Under the pieces are notes generated by a model. That model was not told the DNA's origin, searched no databases, and saw only the letters and a program-made list of their open reading frames with translations. Position numbers and translations under genes: made by a program. From RGIG8775 sp045612185 (GTDB taxonomy: Bacteria; Bacillota; Clostridia; Oscillospirales; CAG-272), in contig JAZKYO010000092.1 of assembly GCA_045612185.1 (NCBI GenBank), positions 1 to 64,000 of the forward strand: DNA of 64,000 nt, given 5' to 3'. Position 1 is the first letter of the stretch. Each line of letters begins with the position of its first letter. Of this stretch, positions 7,360 through 14,730 are shown in pieces.

Positions 7360-8373
7360 TTAATCGCCGTATCCGTTGGGATTCAACTGCTGCCAGTTGT
7401 TGGAGTCACGGCACATATCTTCAATGTTATATTCGGCTTTCCAACCAAGAACCTCGTATGCTTTTGTCGGATCAGCGTAACATTCGTCAATATCTCCTGG
7501 GCGTCTGGGGGCGATAATGTAATTAATCTTGATTCCTGTAGCCTTTTCATAAGCGTTAACGATATCAAGCACAGAATATCCCACGCCGGTACCTATATTG
7601 AAATACTCAATACCTGAAACCTTTTCAGCTCTCGCAAGTGCCCTGAGGTGCGCCTTGGCAAGGTCTACAACGTGAATATAGTCTCTTACACCCGTTCCGT
7701 CGTGGGTATTATAGTCATTTCCAAACACCGAAAGATACTCTCTCTTGCCCGAAGCCACCTGGGTAATATAGGGCAAAAGGTTATTGGGGATTCCCTTGGG
7801 ATCCTCACCAATAAGGCCGCTCTTGTGCGCACCAATTGGGTTGAAATAACGAAGGACAGAAATGCTCCACTCGTTATCAGAAACGAAAACGTCCTTGAGA
7901 ATACGCTCTATCATCAACTTGGTTTCACCATATGGGTTTGTAGTGGAGAGCGGGAAATCCTCTCTTATCGGAACACTTTCAGGCTTTCCGTAAACAGTAG
8001 CAGACGAACTGAACACTATTCTTTTTACACCGTGCTTCTGCATTACGTTGCAAAGATTAAATGTTCCGGTAAGGTTATTATGATAATAGCGCAGGGGCTG
8101 AAGCACAGACTCGCCAACAGCTTTAAGACCGGCGAAATGAATTACACTGTCTATTTCATTTTCTTCAAAGATTTTGTCAATCGCATCGTAATCAAGGAGA
8201 TCAGCTTTATAGAACTTGAAATCCTTTCCTGTGATTTTCTTTATGCGATCAAGAACAATGGGTTTGCTGTTGCAAAAGTTATCAAGTACAACAACTTCGT
8301 TGTTTTCACTGAGTAGCTCTACGATAGTATGAGAGCCAATAAATCCGGCACCACCGGTAACAAGAATTGCCAT
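7360..8373 (-). CDS. galE: UDP-glucose 4-epimerase
   Basis: This is a 337-residue extended short-chain dehydrogenase. The NAD loop GGAGFIGS sits at the N-terminus (residues 7-14), the catalytic serine region reads SSSATVYG, and the catalytic pair is in NPYGETKL (Tyr-x-x-x-Lys). The substrate-domain signature LRYFNPIGAH follows. The enzyme interconverts UDP-glucose and UDP-galactose, and often UDP-GlcNAc and UDP-GalNAc, in the cytoplasm. The length is typical. The start has AGAGGT upstream. It is the middle gene of the operon nucleotidyltransferase-galE-galM and lies 23 nt after the first gene. The two neighbours support a role in activated-hexose supply. Confidence 0.97.
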   Translation of the reverse strand: MAILVTGGAGFIGSHTIVELLSENNEVVVLDNFCNSKPIVLDRIKKITGKDFKFYKADLLDYDAIDKIFEENEIDSVIHFAGLKAVGESVLQPLRYYHNNLTGTFNLCNVMQKHGVKRIVFSSSATVYGKPESVPIREDFPLSTTNPYGETKLMIERILKDVFVSDNEWSISVLRYFNPIGAHKSGLIGEDPKGIPNNLLPYITQVASGKREYLSVFGNDYNTHDGTGVRDYIHVVDLAKAHLRALARAEKVSGIEYFNIGTGVGYSVLDIVNAYEKATGIKINYIIAPRRPGDIDECYADPTKAYEVLGWKAEYNIEDMCRDSNNWQQLNPNGYGD

Positions 8374-8396
8374 TTATATGTACCTCTTTTCAAAAA

Positions 8397-9296
8397 TTAT
8401 TTCCAAAGTCCATCCGGATACTCACCCGCGTCAATAAGTGCGCGCAGTCCCTGTACAACCTTTTCCTTATCCTCGCTGTAAGTAACACCGTACCATTTTG
8501 CGGAGGTTGAATAAGCTTTTACAACACTTTTTCCCGCTTTCATGGAATCCCCAACCGACATAGGAAGATAGCATTCGCACTTCATAGGATTCTCTGAAAT
8601 TCGTTCTTTAAATTCTTCAAAACTCTTTTCGAGTAGCGGAATGATTCCCGGAGTAAAGCCCCAGAAGTTCATAGATACGATAGTATCGTAAGAAAGCGGA
8701 TACTTTACGTCCCCCTCCATATACGCTGCCTGAGCTCCGTCAGGCATAATCTTGGTTGTTTCAACAATATCTTCAAGCAAGCCGTCCGCAATCTTGCACA
8801 CACCGCGCGACACGGTTCCGTTTTCTGTCAAAGTATTTCCAAGGACATAACCAACCATAGCGGCGTTTACAACGGTTTCGTCCTTTGCGTTCTTAAGATG
8901 CTCTGCAATGATTTCAAAAGCCTCTCTACCGTAGAAGTCATCCGAGTTAATGACAACGAAATTATCATTTATATGATTCTTTGCGCAAAGCACCGCGTGG
9001 GTGGTTCCCCAAGGCTTGGTACGTCCTTGCGGAATGATCGAAGAATCAATAAAGCTATCAATTGACTGAAACGCGTATTCAACCTTGATTTTTGATGAAA
9101 TCCTCGAGCCGATCGTTTCCTTAAAATCCTCAAGATTCTCTTTCTTAATAATGAAAACAACCTTGTTAAAACCGGCTTTTATAGCATCGTAAACAGAAAA
9201 ATCAATTATAAATTCACCGTTTTTGGTAATAGGATCAATTTGCTTGAGCCCACCGTAACGAGAACCCATGCCTGCAGCCAAAACTACGAGAGTCAT
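8397..9296 (-). CDS. Sugar-nucleotidyltransferase-like protein
   Basis: The start is the ATG 5 nt after TGGAGGT; the longer frame upstream has no site and runs into the promoter. The product has 299 residues. The N-terminus reads VVLAAGMGSRYGGLKQIDP, the nucleotide-binding loop of the NTP-transferase fold, and a strand ending in INSDDFYG (about 108-115) gives the metal-binding Asp. Such enzymes join a sugar-1-phosphate to an NTP to make a sugar nucleotide and pyrophosphate. It is not a standard GalU: the usual GalU motifs are not evident. First gene of the operon with galE and galM, so a sugar phosphate made or used by GalE is a likely substrate, but this is inference. Confidence 0.8.
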   Translation of the reverse strand: MTLVVLAAGMGSRYGGLKQIDPITKNGEFIIDFSVYDAIKAGFNKVVFIIKKENLEDFKETIGSRISSKIKVEYAFQSIDSFIDSSIIPQGRTKPWGTTHAVLCAKNHINDNFVVINSDDFYGREAFEIIAEHLKNAKDETVVNAAMVGYVLGNTLTENGTVSRGVCKIADGLLEDIVETTKIMPDGAQAAYMEGDVKYPLSYDTIVSMNFWGFTPGIIPLLEKSFEEFKERISENPMKCECYLPMSVGDSMKAGKSVVKAYSTSAKWYGVTYSEDKEKVVQGLRALIDAGEYPDGLWK

Positions 9297-9326
9297 AATA
9301 ACCTCCATTAAAATTTCATTAGTACT

Positions 9327-9355
9327 ATTATAAACCTTTTTGATGAATAAATCAA
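9327..9355 (-). promoter_or_regulatory. Promoter of the nucleotidyltransferase-galE-galM operon
   Basis: On the reverse strand TTGATT (9350-9355) is 17 nt from TATAAT (9327-9332), 31 nt before the start codon. It is divergent from the crp-like gene promoter, 62 bp away. Confidence 0.6.
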
Positions 9356-9416
9356 TAGAATTTTGCGTAAAAAACTTTCTTTTTTGATAAATTATTAAAA
9401 ACATTGTTCCGCATAG

Positions 9417-9445
9417 TTGACAATTTGATAGCAATATGTTACAAT
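9417..9445 (+). promoter_or_regulatory. Promoter of the Crp-like regulator and ABC importer operon
   Basis: TTGACA (9417-9422) and TACAAT (9440-9445) are separated by 17 nt. The predicted transcript would begin only about 25 nt before the TTG start codon. Confidence 0.65.
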
Positions 9446-9476
9446 AGTGTATCACACGAGACACTTTGGAGGTATT

Positions 9477-10151
9477 TTGAAAAAAGAAGAAATAATATTC
9501 AAACTAAATAAGCACATACTTTTTACGAACGTTGAATCAAATATTTTGCTAACAGCTTTTGAAGACCCGCAAAATTTTATAACCACGTTCAAACAAGGAG
9601 ATGAAATATTCTCTCCTTGGGCAAAAGAAAAAAAGCTTGGTTTTATTCTCAGCGGTGAGGCAAGCGTATACTCGGCTGACGGAAACCGCTCGGTTCTACT
9701 CCGCCCTCTTTTGGAAGGCGACACTTTTGGAGTAGCGAACCTTTTTGAGGAAAACAGCCCGTTCGTCAGCACGATAATAGCCAAACGGACAACAAGCGTT
9801 ATTTTCTTTTCACAGTCATCAATCAAAAAAATGCTTGATGACTGTTCAGAGTTCAGAATGAACTATATTACGTTTCTTTCACAAAGAATATGTTTTCTGA
9901 ACAAAAAAATTTCCTGCTTTACGGCAGGAAGCCCCGAAAGACGGTTAGCAGTCTTTCTGTGTTCTCAAAGCTTTGAAAACAGTTTTTCACTTTGTATTAA
10001 CGCAAATTCATTGTCCGAAATGCTGAACATTGGACGCGCATCCTTATATCGCGCATTTGACAAGCTTATTGCGGACGGATTTATTACTAAAGACGGAAAA
10101 AAGCTGACATTGCTTGACAGAACAGCCCTTGAGGCACATTATATTGATTAA
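9477..10151 (+). CDS. Crp/Fnr-family transcriptional regulator
   Basis: Start set at TTG, four bases after a strong TTTGGAGGT site; the frame upstream only offers a GTG inside the promoter region. The product has 224 residues. The N-terminal half is a cyclic-nucleotide-binding-type beta barrel (about 30-125), with LGFILSGEASVYSADG and LLEGDTFGVANLF in the expected places. The C-terminal half holds a winged helix-turn-helix, NANSLSEMLNIGRASLYRAF (about 175-194). The paired glycines of the barrel are kept, but I cannot see a clear cAMP pocket, and there is no N-terminal Cys cluster of the FNR kind. It lies 18 nt before the importer genes and so probably controls them in response to an unknown ligand. 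Confidence 0.85.
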   Translation: MKKEEIIFKLNKHILFTNVESNILLTAFEDPQNFITTFKQGDEIFSPWAKEKKLGFILSGEASVYSADGNRSVLLRPLLEGDTFGVANLFEENSPFVSTIIAKRTTSVIFFSQSSIKKMLDDCSEFRMNYITFLSQRICFLNKKISCFTAGSPERRLAVFLCSQSFENSFSLCINANSLSEMLNIGRASLYRAFDKLIADGFITKDGKKLTLLDRTALEAHYID

Positions 10152-10169
10152 AAAAGGAAGGTAATCACC

Positions 10170-11156
10170 ATGAAAAAGACAATCTTTGCAAAAATCATCA
10201 CACTTGCGCTTGCGCTCGTTGCAGTACTTAGCCTTGCCGCTTGCACAAGAGCCGTTAAAATTGACAACGAGCTTGAAATCAACGTTTCGGTACTTAACGG
10301 AACAACAGGATTTGGCATGGCAAAGCTTATGAGCGACAACGCTAACGATAAAACTCAGCTCAATTATCAGTTTAAGGTTGAAACAGATGCTTCTGTAATT
10401 TCCGCAGGTCTTATCAACAACGAAATTGATATTGCGGCTCTCCCAACAAACGCGGCGTCCGTACTTTATAATAAAACTAACGGCGGCGTTAAGGTTCTCG
10501 CTATCAACACGCTTGGCGTGCTTTACGTTGTTGAAAACGGAAATACCATAACGTCTATAAATGACCTTGAAGGAAAAACCGTTTACTGCCCCGCTCAGAA
10601 CCCTGCGTTCATACTTGAATACGTTGCGAAGCTCGCTAACATTAATATAACTATTGACACAAGTTATGCTCAGCCTGCAGCTCTTATGCAGTTTATGGCA
10701 GCATCCCCCGAAGGAACGGTTGCGGTTCTTCCCGAACCGGTTCTCTCGGTTGCTCAGAGCAAAAACGCTAACCTCAACAACGTGCTCAACCTCACAGCTG
10801 AATGGGGTGTAAACGCTACAAACAGTGCGCTTGTGCAAGGTTGCGTTGTTGTTCGCAGTGAGTTCCTTGAAAATCACCCCAAAGAGGTTGAAGAATTCCT
10901 TAATGAATATGAAAAGTCAATAAAATACGTCAACACCAATTCTTCAGAAACCGCTGCTCTCGTTGTAGATCTTGGAATCTATGCAGGCGCGGCTGCCGTT
11001 GCTCAAAAAGCTATCCCCAACTGCAATATCACATATATCGACGGAAATGACATGAAAACAGCGCTTTCGGGCTTTCTTGCTGCTATGGAAAGTGTAAATC
11101 CCACTTCGATCGGCGGTAAGCTTCCCGCAGACGATTTCTATTACAACGCTAAATAA
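10170..11156 (+). CDS. ABC importer substrate-binding lipoprotein, NitT/TauT type
   Basis: The protein has 328 residues. It begins with a lipoprotein signal ending in the lipobox LAAC (Cys25), so the mature protein is anchored on the outer face of the membrane. The body has the periplasmic-binding-protein-II layout of the NMT1/SsuA group: an early strand ELEINVSVLNGTTGFGMAKLM, the stretch LINNEIDIAALPTNAASVLY and the hinge SINDLEGKTVYCPAQ. Family members bind sulfonates, nitrate or thiamine pyrimidine precursors. The ligand here cannot be read from the sequence. It is followed, with a one-base overlap, by its permease. A GGAAGG site precedes the start. Confidence 0.85.
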   Translation: MKKTIFAKIITLALALVAVLSLAACTRAVKIDNELEINVSVLNGTTGFGMAKLMSDNANDKTQLNYQFKVETDASVISAGLINNEIDIAALPTNAASVLYNKTNGGVKVLAINTLGVLYVVENGNTITSINDLEGKTVYCPAQNPAFILEYVAKLANINITIDTSYAQPAALMQFMAASPEGTVAVLPEPVLSVAQSKNANLNNVLNLTAEWGVNATNSALVQGCVVVRSEFLENHPKEVEEFLNEYEKSIKYVNTNSSETAALVVDLGIYAGAAAVAQKAIPNCNITYIDGNDMKTALSGFLAAMESVNPTSIGGKLPADDFYYNAK

Positions 11157-11932
11157 TGAAAGCATTAAAAAAAGCGATAAACGTTTTGTTTATTATACTC
11201 TTCTGGCTCGGCGTGTGGGAGCTTTCAGCTCTCGCCGTCGGGCAAGAGCTTTACTTACCTACACCGTTTTCAGTAATTAGCTGTCTCACAAGACTTGTCC
11301 TCACCTCTGATTTTTGGATAGCGGTACTTCTTTCGATAGTACGCGTAGTTTTAGGCATCGTTATTGCAATTATTCTCGGCATCATATTGGCGATACTGAC
11401 ATCGCACTCAAAAATACTCTATGAGTTATTTTATCCAATGCTCACCATAATTAAAGCTACTCCCGTAGCATCCTTTATTATCTTGGCAATTATATGGATT
11501 GGCGCCTCTAAGCTGCCTATATTCATATGCGCTCTCATGGTATTCCCTATCGTTTGGGCAGCAGTAAGCGATGGAATAAAGGCAATAGATAAAAAACATA
11601 AGGAGCTTGCCGCTGTATTTAGATTTTCATTTGAAAAAAAGCTGAGATTGATTTATATTCCTACTGTCGCGCCGTATTTTTTATCAGCGTGCAAAACCTC
11701 AATAGGACTTGCGTGGAAAGCAGGCGTAGCTGCCGAGGTACTTGCCGTTTCACCGTTATCTATCGGCAAACACCTGTTTAACGCTAAAACATATTTTGAA
11801 GTTCCCGAACTTTTTGCGTGGACTATTACCGTGATTATTCTTTCTCTTTTTATAGAGTATTTTGTAACAAGGCTTTTGAAAACAACAGAAAAAAAATACG
11901 TTCACACGAGGAATTATGCTGACAATAAGTAA
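11156..11932 (+). CDS. ABC importer permease, NitT/TauT type
   Basis: This 258-residue protein has about six hydrophobic helices and belongs to the binding-protein-dependent permeases. The EAA-like cytoplasmic loop that docks on the ATPase is visible as LAAVFRFSFEKKLRLIYIP (about 140-160), and a KATPVASFIILAIIWIG stretch near 102-118 is typical of the SsuC/TauC group. It forms the membrane channel for the ligand delivered by the lipoprotein upstream. Its start codon overlaps the upstream stop by one base (TAATG), and its end overlaps the ATPase gene by 17 bp, so the three are translationally coupled. Confidence 0.88.
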   Translation: MKALKKAINVLFIILFWLGVWELSALAVGQELYLPTPFSVISCLTRLVLTSDFWIAVLLSIVRVVLGIVIAIILGIILAILTSHSKILYELFYPMLTIIKATPVASFIILAIIWIGASKLPIFICALMVFPIVWAAVSDGIKAIDKKHKELAAVFRFSFEKKLRLIYIPTVAPYFLSACKTSIGLAWKAGVAAEVLAVSPLSIGKHLFNAKTYFEVPELFAWTITVIILSLFIEYFVTRLLKTTEKKYVHTRNYADNK

Positions 11933-12482
11933 CATTTCAAAAAGCTACGGAGATAATAAGGTTCTCAATAATCTTACTCTGTCTGTTTCTTCACCGGGCG
12001 TGACTGCAATTATGGGCGCTTCGGGCATAGGAAAAACTACACTTTTAAACGTAATTGCAGGACTTGAAAAAGCTGATTCGGGAGAAATCTTGTGTTTATT
12101 TAATAAGATTTCCTACAAATTCCAAGAGCCTAGACTTCTCGAATGGCTGACCGCCAAAGAAAATATAGAGTGTGTAATTTCCAAATCATCTGATAAAAAC
12201 GCAGATTATTGGCTTGAAAAGTTTAATCTTGGGGACAGCGCAGAAAAACACCCCGGTGAGCTTTCGGGCGGAATGCAACAGCGAGTAGCCCTTGCCCGCG
12301 CGTTAGCATACGAAGGAGACCTGCTGTTGCTTGACGAGCCATTTAGTGCAGTAGACGCTGACACCAAAAAGATTTTGATAGAAGCTATCAAAGAATATGC
12401 TCAATCTAACGCAGTAATCTTAGTAACTCACGAAGTGTCCGAAGCGCATGAGCTCAACGCTGATATTATTACCATCAACTAA
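11916..12482 (+). CDS. ABC importer ATPase, NitT/TauT type, short form
   Basis: The protein has 188 residues with a full nucleotide-binding core: Walker A GASGIGKT (34-41), signature LSGGMQQR (116-123), Walker B LLLLDEP (136-142) and the switch His in LVTHEVSEA. It energises the permease encoded just upstream. SsuB/TauB relatives are usually about 240-260 residues. This one stops soon after the switch region and lacks the usual C-terminal extension, but no catalytic element is missing. The start is supported by CGAGGA. It is the last gene of the regulator-importer operon; a separate promoter for the tRNA follows within 35 bp. Confidence 0.88.
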   Translation: MLTISNISKSYGDNKVLNNLTLSVSSPGVTAIMGASGIGKTTLLNVIAGLEKADSGEILCLFNKISYKFQEPRLLEWLTAKENIECVISKSSDKNADYWLEKFNLGDSAEKHPGELSGGMQQRVALARALAYEGDLLLLDEPFSAVDADTKKILIEAIKEYAQSNAVILVTHEVSEAHELNADIITIN

Positions 12483-12516
12483 GCAAAATTTTTCTCAACA
12501 AAATTAAGAAAAACTA

Positions 12517-12545
12517 TTGCTTTTTAAATAAGTTTGTGGTATAAT
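12517..12545 (+). promoter_or_regulatory. Promoter of tRNA-Ser
   Basis: TTGCTT (12517-12522) and TATAAT (12540-12545) are 17 nt apart, with the extended -10 sequence TGTGG before TATAAT. It lies about 55 bp before the tRNA. Confidence 0.5.
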
Positions 12546-12599
12546 AATCAGCGTTGCAGGTTTTTGCCGTGTTTTTTGGTATACTGTAATATGAAATAT

Positions 12600-12688
12600 G
12601 GAGAGATATCGAAGTGGTCATAACGGGGCTGACTCGAAATCAGTTTGCGCTAACGCGCACGAGGGTTCGAATCCCTCTCTCTCCGCCA
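12600..12688 (+). tRNA. tRNA-Ser (anticodon CGA)
   Basis: The acceptor stem GGAGAGA pairs with TCTCTCC, followed by the discriminator G and an encoded CCA. The anticodon stem-loop is GCTGA-CTCGAAA-TCAGT, with anticodon CGA at 12635-12637, which reads UCG. A long variable arm (TTTGCGCTAACGCGCAC) marks it as a class II tRNA, as expected for serine. The T-arm GAGGG-TTCGAAT-CCCTC is intact. At 89 nt it has the normal length. It is the only tRNA in the window. Confidence 0.96.
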
Positions 12689-12694
12689 ATTGGA

Positions 12695-12730
12695 AACGCA
12701 CTTCTGTCGGTAGACAAAAGTGCGTTTTTT
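12695..12730 (+). terminator. Terminator after tRNA-Ser
   Basis: AACGCACTT (12695-12703) pairs with AAGTGCGTT (12717-12725); the interior TGT and ACA may also pair. A run of T follows. It starts 7 nt past the tRNA. Confidence 0.88.
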
Positions 12731-12761
12731 CATTGATATTTGCCTTGCGGCGATGAATCAT

Positions 12762-12790
12762 TTAACAAGTCGAAGTTTTTGTGATACAAT
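12762..12790 (+). promoter_or_regulatory. Promoter in front of a 25-residue reading frame
   Basis: TTAACA (12762-12767) and TACAAT (12785-12790) are 17 nt apart. The predicted transcript would start about 15 nt before an AGAGG ribosome-binding site. Confidence 0.5.
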
Positions 12791-12812
12791 ATTGAAAAAA
12801 AGAGGCGCAGAC

Positions 12813-12890
12813 ATGAAAGATAATATGGCTATGTGGTTGTTTTTACAGTATATTCGACCTATGCCGCTCCATTACCAATCGCTCACTTGA
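12813..12890 (+). CDS. Possible 25-residue peptide
   Basis: The frame runs from ATG at 12813 to TGA at 12888-12890. It has AGAGG (12801-12805) 7 nt upstream and a good promoter just before that, so all the signals of a small gene are present. The peptide begins MKDNMAMWLFLQYIRP and continues MPLHYQSLT. It is partly hydrophobic but too short for a convincing membrane helix. It converges on and overlaps the end of the leftward gene by 8 bp. I do not recognise it. It could be a real small protein, a regulatory peptide, or an accidental frame on a small RNA. Conservation in relatives would decide. Confidence 0.4.
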   Translation: MKDNMAMWLFLQYIRPMPLHYQSLT

Positions 12891-13614
12891 GTTGTTTAAG
12901 TATTTTCTTTGCCTCAGCAAAAACTTCCTTAGCGTACGAAAACAGTATATTTCTGTTAACGTTAAACCACATTGGGTGAATAAAATCCAAAAACATTCTG
13001 TTGTCAAGAACAAAATAAGCTGTTCCGGTAGGCAAATAATCTACCGAATCATCTTTAATATTCCATATTATTTTAGCAAAATCAAACGTTCCGCCGCAAA
13101 TTACCAATTGCGGCTCAAGTATGTCTATCTCTTCTCTTATCAGCTCTGCGTTTTGGGGCATTTGTGCATAATTTTGTATTTCAGAATAATCACTTCCGCC
13201 TCCGCCCGGAGTTTTTTTTATATTTACTATGGCAACCTTCGCAAGATTTTCGCGAAGCCTTGAATCAAAGCGCCTATATTCATCCATACACCCCATATAG
13301 GAGCATTCAGAATCAAAAAACGACTCGATCCACAAACAAGCATTGTGCCAAGTTTTATACATTCTTCCGTTATTTGGAGTAGCTTGAGAAAACAACCAAT
13401 CGGTATAAGTCACCCAATCGCTCGACATTCGCTTAACAACTTTTTCGCCATTTTTATACGTAATTTCTTCACCATTTATTTCTTTTAATAAAAAAACTAA
13501 ATTTTGGTACCGAGCTTCGTCCACCACACCGTCAAATGCAATAGGATAAGAGCCAAAAACCTCGTCTCTTTTACTTTCAATCAATTCATGAATCTTTTCT
13601 TTTAATAATTGCAT
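12883..13614 (-). CDS. Uncharacterised protein, possible uracil-DNA-glycosylase fold
   Basis: The protein has 243 residues and starts at the ATG after AAAGGAG. I do not recognise it with certainty. The layout suggests the UDG superfamily: a motif VAIVNIKKTPGGG near residue 125, a buried strand EPQLVICGGTFDFAK near 168, and the late motif FIHPMWFNVNR near 210 where UDGs carry their His-containing loop. The N-terminal half has charged helices and a WVTYTDWLF segment. If the fold is right, it could be a DNA-repair glycosylase or a diverged relative without that activity. It has its own consensus promoter, so it is expressed alone. A structure prediction against UDG families would settle it. Confidence 0.5.
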   Translation of the reverse strand: MQLLKEKIHELIESKRDEVFGSYPIAFDGVVDEARYQNLVFLLKEINGEEITYKNGEKVVKRMSSDWVTYTDWLFSQATPNNGRMYKTWHNACLWIESFFDSECSYMGCMDEYRRFDSRLRENLAKVAIVNIKKTPGGGGSDYSEIQNYAQMPQNAELIREEIDILEPQLVICGGTFDFAKIIWNIKDDSVDYLPTGTAYFVLDNRMFLDFIHPMWFNVNRNILFSYAKEVFAEAKKILKQLK

Positions 13615-13647
13615 AGCTAACTCCTTTACGCCAAAAGTTTATAAATA

Positions 13648-13676
13648 ATTATACAATATTTTTACTTTTGTTTCAA
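13648..13676 (-). promoter_or_regulatory. Promoter of the possible UDG-fold gene
   Basis: On the reverse strand TTGAAA (13671-13676) is 17 nt from TATAAT (13648-13653), 33 nt before the start codon. Confidence 0.55.
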
Positions 13677-13695
13677 GATGTAATCTGCCACAAAG

Positions 13696-13727
13696 CAAAA
13701 AAGAAGTCCGCCTCGAGCGGACTTCTT
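13696..13727 (-). terminator. Terminator of the sugar isomerase-like gene
   Basis: AAGAAGTCCGC (13701-13711) pairs perfectly with GCGGACTTCTT (13717-13727). On the reverse strand the stem is followed by a run of six T, ten bases past the stop codon. Confidence 0.85.
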
Positions 13728-13737
13728 AAATAAAATC

Positions 13738-14520
13738 TTATTTCATAAGATTTGCCTTTATGTAGTTATAGCTGTAAGCTATGCTTTCCATAGAATCACC
13801 TGTTGAGAAGTTTCTGTCCTGCTCAACTACAAAGTCTTTGACGCCAACCTTTTCCGCAAGAGGAATAATGTCCTCAAAATTAATATTACCGTTGCCTATC
13901 TCGGTGATGTCCGTTTTCTTTTCATCAAGGCTTACACCCATATCCTTAAGGTGAAGAATATCAATTCTGCCGGCAAGACGCTCAATCATTTTTCTGACAT
14001 CATAACCGCCGTTCTGTACCCAATAAGTATCAAGAACAAAGCTTACAACGCTTGGATCGAATCCGTCGATAAGGTAATCCATGAGTGTCTTTCCTTCAAT
14101 TTTTGCGAACTCAAAGCTATGGTTGTGATAGGTAAACTTCATTCCGTATTTTGAAAGCTTATGACCAACCTCATTTGCGGTATCTATAAACTTAAGCAAT
14201 GCGTCTTTTTCAGAACGGGGACTTCCGCCGGGCATACCGCCAATACCCATGTTCTTTGTACCCAATATTTCGTGAATTTTGAGAGCAAGATCAAAGTTTT
14301 CTGTGATGATCTTCCAGTCGAAGTGAGTTCCGCAAATTCTAAGACCAGCCTCATTAGCACACTTCTTGTAGAATTCCGCCTCTTCAATTGTAGTAGTCTT
14401 TCCAGCAGTCTGGAAGTGAGTATATCCGATTTCTCTTATCTTTTTCATCGCGTCGAGATAAGTATCGGGAGTTTCCATTTTGTCTCTTACAGTATAAATT
14501 TGAAGTCCAACTTCTTTCAT
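13738..14520 (-). CDS. Sugar phosphate isomerase/epimerase-family TIM barrel
   Basis: The start is the ATG after AAGGGTGG. The product has 260 residues. It shows the xylose-isomerase-like TIM-barrel pattern: MKEVGLQIYTVRDKM at the first strand, FTYHNHSFEF near 130, VSFVLDTYWVQNGG near 165, DILHLKDMG near 190, and EIGNGNINF and VVEQDRNF near the end. The His, Asp and Glu residues in these strands would bind a divalent metal. Family members isomerise or epimerise sugars, inositols or hydroxypyruvate; the substrate here is not evident. It stands alone with a perfect-consensus promoter and its own terminator. Confidence 0.85.
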   Translation of the reverse strand: MKEVGLQIYTVRDKMETPDTYLDAMKKIREIGYTHFQTAGKTTTIEEAEFYKKCANEAGLRICGTHFDWKIITENFDLALKIHEILGTKNMGIGGMPGGSPRSEKDALLKFIDTANEVGHKLSKYGMKFTYHNHSFEFAKIEGKTLMDYLIDGFDPSVVSFVLDTYWVQNGGYDVRKMIERLAGRIDILHLKDMGVSLDEKKTDITEIGNGNINFEDIIPLAEKVGVKDFVVEQDRNFSTGDSMESIAYSYNYIKANLMK

Positions 14521-14559
14521 TGTTTTTCCACCCTTTCGCATAAAAAATTTATTTATTTG

Positions 14560-14588
14560 ATTATAGCATAGCTTCTATAATTTGTCAA
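14560..14588 (-). promoter_or_regulatory. Promoter of the sugar isomerase-like gene
   Basis: On the reverse strand the perfect consensus TTGACA (14583-14588), 17 nt and TATAAT (14560-14565) are present, 40 nt before the start. Confidence 0.7.
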
Positions 14589-14641
14589 TCGTTTGGTATA
14601 TAAATATTTTGAAAAAATTATATATTTTCTTGATTGTAATA

Positions 14642-14670
14642 TTGCAATTATCAAGAAAATAATGTATAAT
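14642..14670 (+). promoter_or_regulatory. Promoter of murB-comEC
   Basis: TTGCAA (14642-14647) and TATAAT (14665-14670) are 17 nt apart, about 60 nt before the murB start. Confidence 0.55.
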
Positions 14671-14730
14671 ATATATAACACATTTAAAAATCCCGTCTTT
14701 TCAGCGGGAAACTCAAATACGAGGTAGAAA

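Noticed and set aside
6260..7363. Long rightward reading frame of 367 codons opposite galM
   Set aside because: It is a shadow of galM: the leftward frame has intact catalytic motifs, ribosome-binding site and operon context, while the rightward product resembles no protein.
9447..9457. GTGT-ATC-ACAC palindrome near the transcript start of the crp-like gene as an autoregulatory operator
   Set aside because: The half-sites are only four bases and do not match the TGTGA-N6-TCACA Crp spacing; too short to claim.
11916..12482. Importer ATPase as a truncated pseudogene
   Set aside because: Although short, it keeps Walker A, signature, Walker B and switch His in one frame with a good start; the missing part is only the variable C-terminal extension.
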